Source: Chryseobacterium sp. ERMR1:04 (GTDB lineage Bacteria; Bacteroidota; Bacteroidia; Flavobacteriales; Weeksellaceae). Taken from it: a stretch of 64,000 nucleotides of DNA. A program made the position numbers and the translations under genes. The notes below the pieces were generated by a model that searched no databases, was not told the origin of the DNA, and saw nothing but the letters and a program-made list of their open reading frames with translations. This document shows, piece by piece, positions 55,004 to 63,581 of this stretch (position 1 is the first letter of the stretch; the number at the start of each line of letters is the position of its first letter). The stretch spans positions 434,001 through 498,000 of the forward strand of contig NZ_LIRF01000007.1 in NCBI RefSeq assembly GCF_001297705.1, written 5' to 3'.

Positions 55004-55924
55004 GTGAAAAATAAAAATTTGATTTCTGTTGTAGGACCCACCGGAATTGGAAAAACAAGATTGGCAATTGATTTAGCTCAACATTTCAGTACCGAAATTA
55101 TTTCTTGTGACTCGCGCCAGTTTTTTAAAGAAATGAAGATTGGTACTGCTTCACCATCGCAAGAAGAATTGGCGGAAGCACCTCATCATTTTATTGGAAA
55201 TCTTTCGGTTGAGGAATATTATTCGATCGGACAATATGAGGAAGATGCCTTAAAAAAACTTAACGAACTTTTCAAAAAATATGATACTGTCATTTTAGTT
55301 GGCGGAAGCATGATGTATGAAAAAGCGGTGATTGAAGGATTGAATGATTTACCTGAAGCTAATGAAGAAAACCAAAGCAAGCTCCAGGAGATTCTAGATA
55401 ACGAAGGAATTGAAAAATTGCAGGAAATCCTGAAAGAACTCGATCCTGAATATTTTGCAGTGGTAGATTTTCATAATCACCGAAGACTTTTCCGATCTAT
55501 TGATGTTATTTGGCAGACCAATACAAAATATTCTGAATTAATTGCTGTTTCACAAGATTCCAGAGATTTTAATGTGATCCGAATCGGAATTGAAGCTCCC
55601 AGAGAAGAACTGTATGACAGAATCAATAGGAGAGTGGATATGATGATGGAGAAAGGCTTGCTGGAAGAAGCAAAAGGTCTGGAAAAATTTAAAGGATTGA
55701 CTGCTTTAAACACCGTTGGCTATGCAGAATTATTTAAATATTTTGATGGAGAATGGGAATTGGATTTTGCAGTTTCTGAAATCAAAAAAAACAGCAGAAG
55801 ATATTCGAAACGTCAACTGACTTGGTATAGAAAATCGGATGATATTCACTATTTGCAATTGGGTTATTCTCAGGAGGATTTTGATGGTTTGATTGGATAT
55901 ATTAATCAGGAAATTCAAAAATAA
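55004..55924 (+). CDS. miaA: tRNA dimethylallyltransferase
   Basis: A 306-residue enzyme that adds a dimethylallyl group to A37 of tRNAs that read UNN codons. The P-loop is VVGPTGIGKTRLAIDLA. SCDSRQFFKEMKIGTA and VGGSMMYEKAVIEGLNDLPE are the substrate motifs. RRYSKRQLTWYRK is the C-terminal signature. The start is GTG at 55004 because the protein begins directly with KNKNLISVVGPTG and no ATG is available. It is divergent from yicC. Confidence 0.95.
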   Translation: MKNKNLISVVGPTGIGKTRLAIDLAQHFSTEIISCDSRQFFKEMKIGTASPSQEELAEAPHHFIGNLSVEEYYSIGQYEEDALKKLNELFKKYDTVILVGGSMMYEKAVIEGLNDLPEANEENQSKLQEILDNEGIEKLQEILKELDPEYFAVVDFHNHRRLFRSIDVIWQTNTKYSELIAVSQDSRDFNVIRIGIEAPREELYDRINRRVDMMMEKGLLEEAKGLEKFKGLTALNTVGYAELFKYFDGEWELDFAVSEIKKNSRRYSKRQLTWYRKSDDIHYLQLGYSQEDFDGLIGYINQEIQK

Positions 55925-55940
55925 ATACAGCGTACATTTT

Positions 55941-56124
55941 GTCATTCCGTAGGAATCTCTGCAATAATTTTAAATGTTGCTTAGATTCCACGCTTCACTG
56001 CGTTTCGCTCTGAATGACAACTTTGTGGAAGATTTTTTACAACATTTTTTGTCATTCTGACAAAGGAAGAATCTCTACACATTAAAATAGATTCTTCACT
56101 TCACTTTGTTGCGTTCAGAATGAC
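55941..56124. repeat. Two tandem imperfect hairpin repeats
   Basis: Copy 1 spans 55941-56018 and copy 2 spans 56051-56124. Each begins GTCATTC and ends GAATGAC and carries internal GAATCTCT and AGATTC segments. They are related to each other but not identical. They look like dispersed intergenic repeats; no gene is present in 55925-56217. Confidence 0.65.
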
Positions 56125-56160
56125 AGAGTGGGTAAATATCAGCGTAAAATTTTAATTGGT

Positions 56161-56195
56161 AAAACAAAAAAGTGCGATCCCGAGAGACCGCACTT
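56161..56195 (-). terminator. Terminator of the efflux operon
   Basis: On the minus strand, stem AAGTGCG / CGCACTT with a 12-base loop is followed by a T run, 23 bases past the outer-membrane factor gene stop. Confidence 0.85.
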
Positions 56196-56217
56196 CAAAC
56201 AATATTAATTTAATTGA

Positions 56218-57630
56218 CTACTTCCAACCGCCACCTAGAGCTCGGTATAAATCTACAATACTGCTTAATCTCTGTCTTTTTACGGATGCAAGATTCAGTT
56301 CAGCTTGTAAAGAATTTCCCTGAGCTGTAATTACTTCCAGGTAATTTGCCATTCCGCCTTTATAAAGCATTTCGGCACTTTTAATTCCGTTTTTCAACGT
56401 TGCAACTTGTTCGGTTGCTTTTTGTTCCTGAACTTTTAAACTTTCATTAGAAACTAAGGCATCAGAAACTTCACCTACTGCATTCAAAACAGATTGACGG
56501 AACGCTAACACGTTTTTCTCTCTCTGAATTTTAGCAACATTTAAATCGGTTTTCAATTGTCTTTTCTGGAAAATAGGTTGGGTTAACCCTCCTAATACAG
56601 ATCCGAACAATGAAGCGGGAATCTGAAACCAGTTATCAATTTTAAATGAATTTACGCCACCGTTTGCTGTGATTTTCAATGCCGGATACATATTTGCCTG
56701 AGCAATTCCTACCATTGAATTGGATTCCAACAACACCAATTCCTGTTGACGAACATCCGGACGACGACTTACCATTGCTGCAGGAAGTCCTGTAGAAATA
56801 TTTTGAGGTAAAGAAGTGTCAGACATTTCGATGGTTCTGTTCACTTTATTTGGATTTTCACCCACTAAAATGCTTAATGCATTTTCCTGAATGGCAATGT
56901 TTTGTTGCAATTGCGTGATTAACAGTTCTGTTGATTGCTTTTGAGCTGTTGCCTGCTGAACACCCAACGAAGTGGTATCACCACTTTGCCACATCTTTTC
57001 AGTGATAGACAACGTGTTATTGCTTAATTCTAAATTTGATGTTGCAATATTTAATTGTTTATCAAGCATCAATAAATTATAATAACCCTGAGCAATTGCT
57101 GCCACAACTTGTGTCTGGATTGCTTTTGTAGCTTCGTAAGTTTGCAGATACTGCATTCTTGAAACCTCTTGCTGATTTTTAATTTTCCCCCAAATATCCG
57201 CTTCCCAAGATAAATTAAAGGCTGCATTATAATCTTCAACATGGTTTTGTCCTAAAAATAAATTAAGACTTTGTCCGTTCATGCTGTTTTTAGAAGGCTT
57301 CGAGATTTGTCCCGAAATAGCGAAACCAACATCCGGATATTGAAGATATTTTGCCTGTTTTAGTTTTTCCTGTGAAGAAGCAACTTGTTTTAGAGCAATT
57401 TGTAAATCGTAGTTATTTTTAATTCCTTTTTCAATCAAACCCTGTAACATAGGGTCGCTGAAAAATTGTTTCCATTCCAGGTTGGCAACACTTGCGGTAT
57501 CCGCAGTTGCTGTGTATTGGAATTTCTCTGGAAGCTCAAGGGTTGGTTCTGCATATGCCAATTTGGAAACACACGAAACCGAGCCTAAAGCCAATATAAA
57601 TGTGAGAAATATATTCTTTATTCTTTTCAT
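56218..57630 (-). CDS. Outer-membrane factor of RND efflux (TolC/NodT family)
   Basis: A 470-residue lipoprotein channel. The lipobox LGSVSC has Cys20. The body shows the TolC-type long helices with two repeats (ASSQEKLKQAKYLQYPDVGF near residue 85 and QEQKATEQVATLKNGIKSAE near residue 405), a typical outer-membrane exit duct of tripartite pumps. RRPDVRQQELVLLESN is a motif of the NodT-like branch. It is the third efflux gene, 312 bases after the permease gene. Confidence 0.93.
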   Translation of the reverse strand: MKRIKNIFLTFILALGSVSCVSKLAYAEPTLELPEKFQYTATADTASVANLEWKQFFSDPMLQGLIEKGIKNNYDLQIALKQVASSQEKLKQAKYLQYPDVGFAISGQISKPSKNSMNGQSLNLFLGQNHVEDYNAAFNLSWEADIWGKIKNQQEVSRMQYLQTYEATKAIQTQVVAAIAQGYYNLLMLDKQLNIATSNLELSNNTLSITEKMWQSGDTTSLGVQQATAQKQSTELLITQLQQNIAIQENALSILVGENPNKVNRTIEMSDTSLPQNISTGLPAAMVSRRPDVRQQELVLLESNSMVGIAQANMYPALKITANGGVNSFKIDNWFQIPASLFGSVLGGLTQPIFQKRQLKTDLNVAKIQREKNVLAFRQSVLNAVGEVSDALVSNESLKVQEQKATEQVATLKNGIKSAEMLYKGGMANYLEVITAQGNSLQAELNLASVKRQRLSSIVDLYRALGGGWK

Positions 57631-57942
57631 ATGGAGATATTTATTTTTATTAAAAGGTCATATGTAATCGCTGGATTTTATTGAAATTTTCATTTCCAAA
57701 TGATGGCGATTTCATAGTTTTTAAATAAATTTTTAATTGAATACAAAACTTTGAGAGTTCTTATTTTATGCAAAGAAGTCTTTAGTAGGAGAAAATACTT
57801 TGCTTTTTATGATATTAGTTTGAATAGTTGCTTCTCTATTTTTTTTAAACCCATTGATTTCACAGATTTTCACAGATGATTGTGGTTATTTGTGTTGTTT
57901 GTGGTTTAAAAATATTCTCAAAGTTTTGTAAATCATTTTTTA
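57631..57942. other. Intergenic gap in the efflux operon
   Basis: 312 bases between the permease stop and the outer-membrane factor start. It contains the Flavobacteriia-style repeat at 57858-57908 and otherwise nothing recognised. Confidence 0.5.
57858..57908. repeat. Short direct/inverted repeat block (TTTCACAGA / TTTGTGG)
   Basis: TTTCACAGATTTTCACAGAT is followed by GATTGTGGTTATTTGTGTTG and TTTGTGG. Two TTTCACAGA direct repeats and several TTGTGG units make a short repetitive block between the RND permease and outer-membrane factor genes. Confidence 0.55.
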
Positions 57943-60900
57943 TTAATGAGCAGATGCTAAAAGTTCTTCCTGTTGTTTTTGTTTTAGCAATCTTTTATTT
58001 TTTCTGCTTGGCATTTTTTCATGCAGATATTGGAAGATCACATACATCACCGGAATGATGAAAATTCCGAATACAACTCCTGTAAGCATTCCTCCTACGG
58101 TACTGTAACCGATAGAGTGGTTACCTTGCGCGGAAGCTCCTTGAGTCCAGATTAGTGGAAGCATCCCAACGATGAAGGCAAAAGAGGTCATTAAGATTGG
58201 TCTTAAACGTAATCTTGAAGCCTGAAGTGCAGATTCAATGAGTGATTTCCCTGCTTTTCTTCTCTGAACCGCGAATTCTACAATAAGGATCGCATTTTTC
58301 GCTAATAGTCCGACGAGCATGATTAATCCCACCTGAACATAAATGTTATTATCAATTCCTGCTAATCCTGTGAAAGCAAATACTCCAAAGATTCCTGTAG
58401 GTATTGTTAAAATTACAGCAAACGGAAGGATATAACTTTCATACTGTGCTGCCAATAGGAAGTACACAAATAAGATACTTAACATGAAGACGAATATCGT
58501 TTGTCCACCTGTTTTGATCTCTTCACGGGTAATCCCTGTCCATTCGTAACCATATCCTCTTGGAAGAGATTTTTTGGCTACTTCTTCAACAGCTTTAATA
58601 GCATCTCCGGTACTGTAACCAGGTTTTGGAGTTCCGTTAATGGTAACAGCGTTGAATAAGTTATTTCTTGTCACTGTTTCCGGTCCAAACGTTCTTTTTA
58701 GAGTAACCAATGTTTTGGCAGGAACCATTTCTCCAGATTTATTTTTTACATAAATACCTTCCAGAGAGTTAACATCCTTACGGTAAGGAACATCGGCCTG
58801 AGCCATTACCCTGTAGTATTTACCAAATCTGTTGAAATCTGATACAAAGCTACTTCCGTAGTAAATTTGCATCGTCTGCATCAATTCTGTTACAGAAACT
58901 CCCAATTGGTTGGCTTTATCTGTATCTACATCAATTGTATATTGTGGATTTCCTGCGGCAAATGTTGTAAAGGCAAATGCAATTTCCGGACGTTTCATTA
59001 ACTCTCCGATGAATGCCTGAGTAGTTGTTCCCAATTGTTCAAAAGAACCGTTGGTTTTATCCTGAAGCATAAATTCAAAACCGGAAACGTTACCAAATCC
59101 CTGAATAGTAGGGAAGTTGAAGAAGAAAGCATTGGCATCTTTTACCTGGCTCACTTTTCCTGTTAAGGTAGCGGCAATCTCGTTTGGATCTTTCATATCA
59201 CCACGTTTGTCATAATCTTTAAGTTTGATGAAACCTGCAGAATATGGCGATGCGTTGGCGTTACTGATGAAGTTCATTCCGTCTGCAACCCAAAGGTGAT
59301 TGGTAGCCTTTTCACCATTGATAATCTTATCGATCTGTGCAGTCGCTCTGTGCGTTCTTTCTAATGAACTTCCCGGAGGAGTATTCACTGCGTATAATAC
59401 AAACCCTTGATCTTCAGTAGGAATAAATCCTGTTGGTGCTTTTTTAATTAAAAAGACACTTGCTGCAGTGATAAGCATTAAACCTCCTACAGCTACCCAT
59501 TTATTTTTAATTAAAAATTTAAGACTGTAGATGTATTTTCTGGTCATGTTATTGAAGCTTGCATTGAATGCATTGAAAAATCTTGCTCCAAAACCTTTTT
59601 TGTGACCATGCTCACCATGTTCTCCCTGAGGATCATTCAAGAACATTGCACATAAAGCGGGGCTTAATGTTAATGCATTTACAGCAGAGATCAGGATCGC
59701 AATTACTAACGTAAAGGCAAACTGTCTGTAGAAAACTCCTGCGGGTCCTTGCATGAAACCTACGGGAATAAATACCGCACACATTACCAAGGTAATCGAA
59801 ATAATTGCTCCTGAAATTTCACTCATAGAGTTTGTGGTAGCTTGTTCCACAGGCATTCCTGTCTGCTCCATCTTAGAATGGACGGCTTCTACCACTACAA
59901 TGGCATCATCCACTACAATACCAATGGCGAGTACTAATGCGAACAAGGTCAACATATTAATACTAAATCCAAACAATTGCAGGAAGAAGAAGGTACCAAT
60001 AATCGCAACCGGAACGGCAATCGCCGGAATTAATGTCGATCTGAAATCCTGAAGGAAGATAAATACAACAATAAATACAAGAACGAATGCAATCACAAGA
60101 GTTTCTACCACCTGATGGATAGACGCATCCAAGAAATCCTTGGAATTATACATGATGATCGGTTCCACTCCTTTTGGAAGTGTTGTCTTAAGTTGATCAA
60201 CTTGTTTTTCAATTTCAGTTAAAATTTCATTTGCGTTAGAACCTGCAGTTTGAAGAATTGCAAATCCGGCAACCGGTTTTCCGTCTACTCTGTTGGTTGC
60301 AGTATAGGTATAAGAACCAAATTCTACTCGCGCAACATCTTTTAATCTTAGGAATGATCCGTCGCTATTTGCTTTAATGGCAATGCTTTCGTAATCTTCC
60401 CCTTTATTTAGTTTTCCTTTATATTTAAGGATATACTCATAGGTTTCCTTACTTCCCTGTCCAAGACGTCCCGGAGCAGCTTCAAGGTTATGATCTTTGA
60501 TGGCAGCAAGAACTTCCTGTGGAGAAAGGTTGTTGGCTGCTAATCTATCTGGTTTTAGCCAAATACGCATTGAGTAATCTCTTGTTCCGAATACCTGAGC
60601 CTGAGCAACCCCCGGAATACGCTGAATCTGTGGGATTACGTTGATTTTAAGGTAATTCTGAAGGAATAACTCGTCATATTGTTTTGGGTCATCACTGGAT
60701 AATCCCATAAACATGATCATACTGTTTTGTACTTTTTGAGTAGATATTCCGGCCTGAACAACCTCTTGTGGAAGCTGGCTCATTGCTTTTGATACCCTGT
60801 TTTGTACGTTTACCGCAGCATTATCAGGATCTGCTCCCTGCTTGAAAAAGACACTCAGTGTCATGGTTCCGTCGTTACTTGAATTTGAGGTCATGTAGGT

Positions 60901-61125
60901 CATGTTCTCAACTCCGTTCACGGCTTCCTCAATTGGGGTAGCTACTGAACGTGCGACTACCTCGGCATTCGCTCCCGGATAAAATGCCGTTACCTGCACA
61001 CTTGGTGGAGCAATATCCGGAAAGAGGGCGATCGGTAAATTAAAGAGAGACAGCGCCCCCAATAATAGAAGTATTATGGAGATGACCGTTGAAAGTACCG
61101 GTCTTTCTATAAATTGTTTTAACAT
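57943..61125 (-). CDS. RND efflux permease, HAE1/AcrB family
   Basis: A 1060-residue inner-membrane proton-driven multidrug pump. It has 12 transmembrane segments in two halves and two large periplasmic loops. FIERPVLSTVISIILLLLGA and LFPDIAPPSVQVTAFYPGAN are the family start. LAIGIVVDDAIVVVEAVHSK contains the paired Asp of the proton relay in helix 4. The second half has GLIMLVGLLAKNAILIVEFA. The length is normal. It sits between the adaptor and outer-membrane factor genes in the tripartite operon. The drug spectrum cannot be predicted. Confidence 0.96.
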   Translation of the reverse strand: MLKQFIERPVLSTVISIILLLLGALSLFNLPIALFPDIAPPSVQVTAFYPGANAEVVARSVATPIEEAVNGVENMTYMTSNSSNDGTMTLSVFFKQGADPDNAAVNVQNRVSKAMSQLPQEVVQAGISTQKVQNSMIMFMGLSSDDPKQYDELFLQNYLKINVIPQIQRIPGVAQAQVFGTRDYSMRIWLKPDRLAANNLSPQEVLAAIKDHNLEAAPGRLGQGSKETYEYILKYKGKLNKGEDYESIAIKANSDGSFLRLKDVARVEFGSYTYTATNRVDGKPVAGFAILQTAGSNANEILTEIEKQVDQLKTTLPKGVEPIIMYNSKDFLDASIHQVVETLVIAFVLVFIVVFIFLQDFRSTLIPAIAVPVAIIGTFFFLQLFGFSINMLTLFALVLAIGIVVDDAIVVVEAVHSKMEQTGMPVEQATTNSMSEISGAIISITLVMCAVFIPVGFMQGPAGVFYRQFAFTLVIAILISAVNALTLSPALCAMFLNDPQGEHGEHGHKKGFGARFFNAFNASFNNMTRKYIYSLKFLIKNKWVAVGGLMLITAASVFLIKKAPTGFIPTEDQGFVLYAVNTPPGSSLERTHRATAQIDKIINGEKATNHLWVADGMNFISNANASPYSAGFIKLKDYDKRGDMKDPNEIAATLTGKVSQVKDANAFFFNFPTIQGFGNVSGFEFMLQDKTNGSFEQLGTTTQAFIGELMKRPEIAFAFTTFAAGNPQYTIDVDTDKANQLGVSVTELMQTMQIYYGSSFVSDFNRFGKYYRVMAQADVPYRKDVNSLEGIYVKNKSGEMVPAKTLVTLKRTFGPETVTRNNLFNAVTINGTPKPGYSTGDAIKAVEEVAKKSLPRGYGYEWTGITREEIKTGGQTIFVFMLSILFVYFLLAAQYESYILPFAVILTIPTGIFGVFAFTGLAGIDNNIYVQVGLIMLVGLLAKNAILIVEFAVQRRKAGKSLIESALQASRLRLRPILMTSFAFIVGMLPLIWTQGASAQGNHSIGYSTVGGMLTGVVFGIFIIPVMYVIFQYLHEKMPSRKNKRLLKQKQQEELLASAH

Positions 61126-61167
61126 AAGAAGTTTATTTATTTAAGTCTTCTGTATTAGTAAAGATGT

Positions 61168-62328
61168 CTACAAAGGTTTTGCTTTGAACAGGCTGTCAGA
61201 AGAGATGGCTTTCGGTTGTATTGAAGCACCGTCTTTTAAGCTGCCCAATCCTGTATATACAATCTTGTCGCCTACAGAAATTCCTTCAGAGATGAAGTAA
61301 TAACTATCTGTTTTTCCAGAGATGGTTACTGGTTTGCTGGTTACTTTTTTATCCTTTCCTAGGATATATACATAGGTTTTATCCTGAATCTCAAAAGTAG
61401 ATTCCTGTGGAATGATGACCACATTGCTAAGAAGTTGAGGTAAACGTACTCTTCCTGTGTTACCTGTTCTCAAAGATCCTTGAGCATTAGGAAATACGGC
61501 ACGTACGCTGATGGCTCCTGTACTTTTATCAAACTGTCCGTCCACAATACTCATTTTACCCTTTTGAGGATACGTACTGTTGTCTGCAATCACTAAATCT
61601 ACCATCGGCATGTTTCTTAGTTTTTCTTCTAGGGTAGCTCCGGGATATTTATTTTGAAAAGCAATAAAATCAAGTTCACTTAAAGAGAAGTAGGCATAGA
61701 TCTCGCTGATATCAGATAATAAAGTCAAAGGACTAGGGTCTGTTCTTGAGATTAAACTTCCTTTTTTGTAAGGGATTCTTCCGATATAACCGCTTACTGG
61801 AGCTGTAATTGTGGTGAATCCTACATTAATTTTAGCACTTCCAATAGAAGCTTTTGCCTGAGATGCGGCGGCAACAGCGGCTGCATAATTTGCTTTTGCT
61901 GTTTTCATTTGTACATCAGAAACAACTTTAGCAGCTACCAGGGGTTGAAGTCTGTCAACCTCCACTTTAGCTTTTTGGATATTGGCATTGGCAACTTGTA
62001 AATTAGCCTGCGCCATATTCATTTGTTCACCATATGCTCTTGAATCTATTTTGAATAAAGGTTGTCCCGCTCTTACAAAAGAACCTTCTTCCACGTATAT
62101 TCTATCTAGATAACCGTCTACTTGTGATCTTATTTCTACATTGTTTTTCCCTTCTAATGCTGTCGGGAATTCCTGATATGTCGTAGCTGGAGAGGTGATC
62201 ACGGTGTAAACCGGCAATTCTGGTGCAGGAGGAGCTTGGTTACCACCTTCAGCTGCCTTCGTGCAATTTTGTAAAAGGATAATACTAGAGATAAGTACAA
62301 TAATCCTTGTTTTTCCAGGTATTTTCAT
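61168..62328 (-). CDS. RND efflux periplasmic adaptor (membrane fusion protein)
   Basis: A 386-residue lipoprotein. The lipobox LLQNC has Cys22. VEIRSQVDGYLDRIYVEEGSF starts the first lipoyl half-motif. A helical hairpin (residues 100-175: QMNMAQANLQVANANIQKAK and so on) contacts the outer-membrane channel, and ITAPVSGYIGRIPYKKGSLI is the second lipoyl half. A beta-barrel and a membrane-proximal domain follow. It is the first structural gene, 366 bases after tetR. The gap contains three operator-like palindromes. Confidence 0.94.
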   Translation of the reverse strand: MKIPGKTRIIVLISSIILLQNCTKAAEGGNQAPPAPELPVYTVITSPATTYQEFPTALEGKNNVEIRSQVDGYLDRIYVEEGSFVRAGQPLFKIDSRAYGEQMNMAQANLQVANANIQKAKVEVDRLQPLVAAKVVSDVQMKTAKANYAAAVAAASQAKASIGSAKINVGFTTITAPVSGYIGRIPYKKGSLISRTDPSPLTLLSDISEIYAYFSLSELDFIAFQNKYPGATLEEKLRNMPMVDLVIADNSTYPQKGKMSIVDGQFDKSTGAISVRAVFPNAQGSLRTGNTGRVRLPQLLSNVVIIPQESTFEIQDKTYVYILGKDKKVTSKPVTISGKTDSYYFISEGISVGDKIVYTGLGSLKDGASIQPKAISSDSLFKAKPL

Positions 62329-62399
62329 TTTAAGTTTAAATTTTTAATGAAGTATTGAATTAAATATGATTGTTTTTGCTTATTTCTCTGTTAATTTTT

Positions 62400-62412
62400 C
62401 TAACGGTGTTAA
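62400..62412. promoter_or_regulatory. Putative TetR operator 1
   Basis: CTAACGGTGTTAA, an imperfect palindrome on the axis of TAACnGTGTTA. It is 72 bases upstream of the adaptor start. GTTCAAAAAAAA follows, as at site 3. Confidence 0.55.
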
Positions 62413-62532
62413 TATTTTGTTCAAAAAAAATTACAGAATTATTAATTTGGGGTTAAATGATTATGCTCATAATTGGTATTGTTTTTACTATTGTTTTAAG
62501 TATATAAGAAGAATGATGTGGTGTTATTTTTC

Positions 62533-62545
62533 CTAACAGTGTTAA
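62533..62545. promoter_or_regulatory. Putative TetR operator 2
   Basis: CTAACAGTGTTAA, with perfect TAACA / TGTTA arms around G. Confidence 0.55.
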
Positions 62546-62662
62546 TGATAAGGGAAAAAAATAGCAAGAATTAATGTTATGAAATCGTTTTTCATTTTAG
62601 AAGTTTTTCTTTTTTAGTTTAAAAAAAAATTGAATAATGTTAATTATTCCATGTTACTTTTC

Positions 62663-62675
62663 CTAACGGTGTTAA
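62663..62675. promoter_or_regulatory. Putative TetR operator 3
   Basis: CTAACGGTGTTAA, 19 bases past the tetR stop codon. It shares an extended flank (GTTCAAAAAAAA then TTACA) with site 1. Confidence 0.55.
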
Positions 62676-62694
62676 TTTTTAGTTCAAAAAAAAG

Positions 62695-63291
62695 TTACAA
62701 AGATTTAACAAAAGCTGAAACAGTTTCATCCAATGTTGTTTTGTTCATCGTAGTAGGAATATCGTCATTTCTCATCATCATAATAGAGATTAAACCATGA
62801 ACTGCAGAAAATAAAGCGTGAGACATATGACAAGCATTATCAGGATTAGATCCATTTTTCTTGATAATCTCATATGTACAATCGTAGATCATGTCCTGGA
62901 ACGAAGAAAACTCTTCTTTCATAAGACCTTTTCCGCTGCATTGCATTCCCAACCCAAACATTAATTGGTAATACTCTTTATTTTTAAAAGCGAATTTCCA
63001 GTAAGCATCAACAATAGCAGTTAATTGTTCTTCCGGAGTTTCGTTTCTTTTCTGAGCTTTTAGTAATTCTATATGTAAGCAATGAAAACCATTCAAAGAA
63101 ATTTCATACAAAATTGCTTCTTTGTTTTCAAAGTAATCGTACACCACGGGAGCACTATACTCTATAGCATCTGCTATTTTCCGTATTGAAAGTGAAGCCC
63201 AACCCTCTGTTTTAGCCAAAGTGAATGCAGCCTGCAAAATATTTGCACGGATAGATTCCTTTTCTCTTTGACGACGTTCGTGTAAGCCCAT
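62695..63291 (-). CDS. TetR/AcrR family repressor of the efflux operon
   Basis: A 198-residue DNA-binding protein. The helix-turn-helix (WASLSIRKIADAIEYSAPVV then YDYFENKEAILYEIS) lies at about residues 30-65. The C-terminal domain, with NKEYYQLMFGLGMQCSGKG, is the ligand-binding part. It is upstream of the RND operon on the same strand, and four copies of an identical type of palindrome occur in its own 5' region and in the gap to the adaptor gene. It is probably an autoregulated repressor of the efflux genes, released by a drug or bile-like ligand; that is an inference from context. Confidence 0.9.
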   Translation of the reverse strand: MGLHERRQREKESIRANILQAAFTLAKTEGWASLSIRKIADAIEYSAPVVYDYFENKEAILYEISLNGFHCLHIELLKAQKRNETPEEQLTAIVDAYWKFAFKNKEYYQLMFGLGMQCSGKGLMKEEFSSFQDMIYDCTYEIIKKNGSNPDNACHMSHALFSAVHGLISIMMMRNDDIPTTMNKTTLDETVSAFVKSL

Positions 63292-63303
63292 TATTATTTT
63301 TTA

Positions 63304-63316
63304 CTAACAGTGTTAG
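63304..63316. promoter_or_regulatory. Putative TetR operator 4 (autoregulatory)
   Basis: CTAACAGTGTTAG, a full palindrome with arms CTAACA / TGTTAG around G. It lies 12 bases upstream of the tetR start codon, a position that fits autorepression. Confidence 0.6.
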
Positions 63317-63555
63317 CAAAACTACAAAGATTTAGGTATATCTTCCAAATGTTATTTTGCTTTTAATTTTTACCTAAAGGTTTTAGAGAACTTATAAAGA
63401 GGCTGAATGCTTGTAGAATGAGGGCTTTAAGTAATTAATTTGAAATTATTGTAAAAACTGATGTGTTTAATAGTCTGCTTCAATGAGATCATTATTATTT
63501 TAGAATACACAACTTCCTGCTTCAAGCTTCCTTATTATATACCAAAAGAAATTTT

Positions 63556-63563
63556 TATCTTTG
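63556..63563 (+). promoter_or_regulatory. Possible -7 element of the thioredoxin-family gene
   Basis: TATCTTTG fits TAnnTTTG, 18 bases before the ATG at 63582. No TTG is found at a suitable distance. Confidence 0.4.
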
Positions 63564-63581
63564 TGGCTAAATAAAAAAGAT

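Larger units (their letters stand above)
62329..62694. other. Regulatory gap upstream of the efflux operon
   Basis: 366 bases with no open frame. It contains three operator-like palindromes (62400-62412, 62533-62545, 62663-62675), each followed by an A-rich stretch. Confidence 0.6.

Noticed and set aside
56218..62328. The RND pump as the exporter of the small peptides.
   Set aside because: RND pumps of the HAE1 class move small molecules and the operon has its own TetR and operators; nothing links it to the peptide array.
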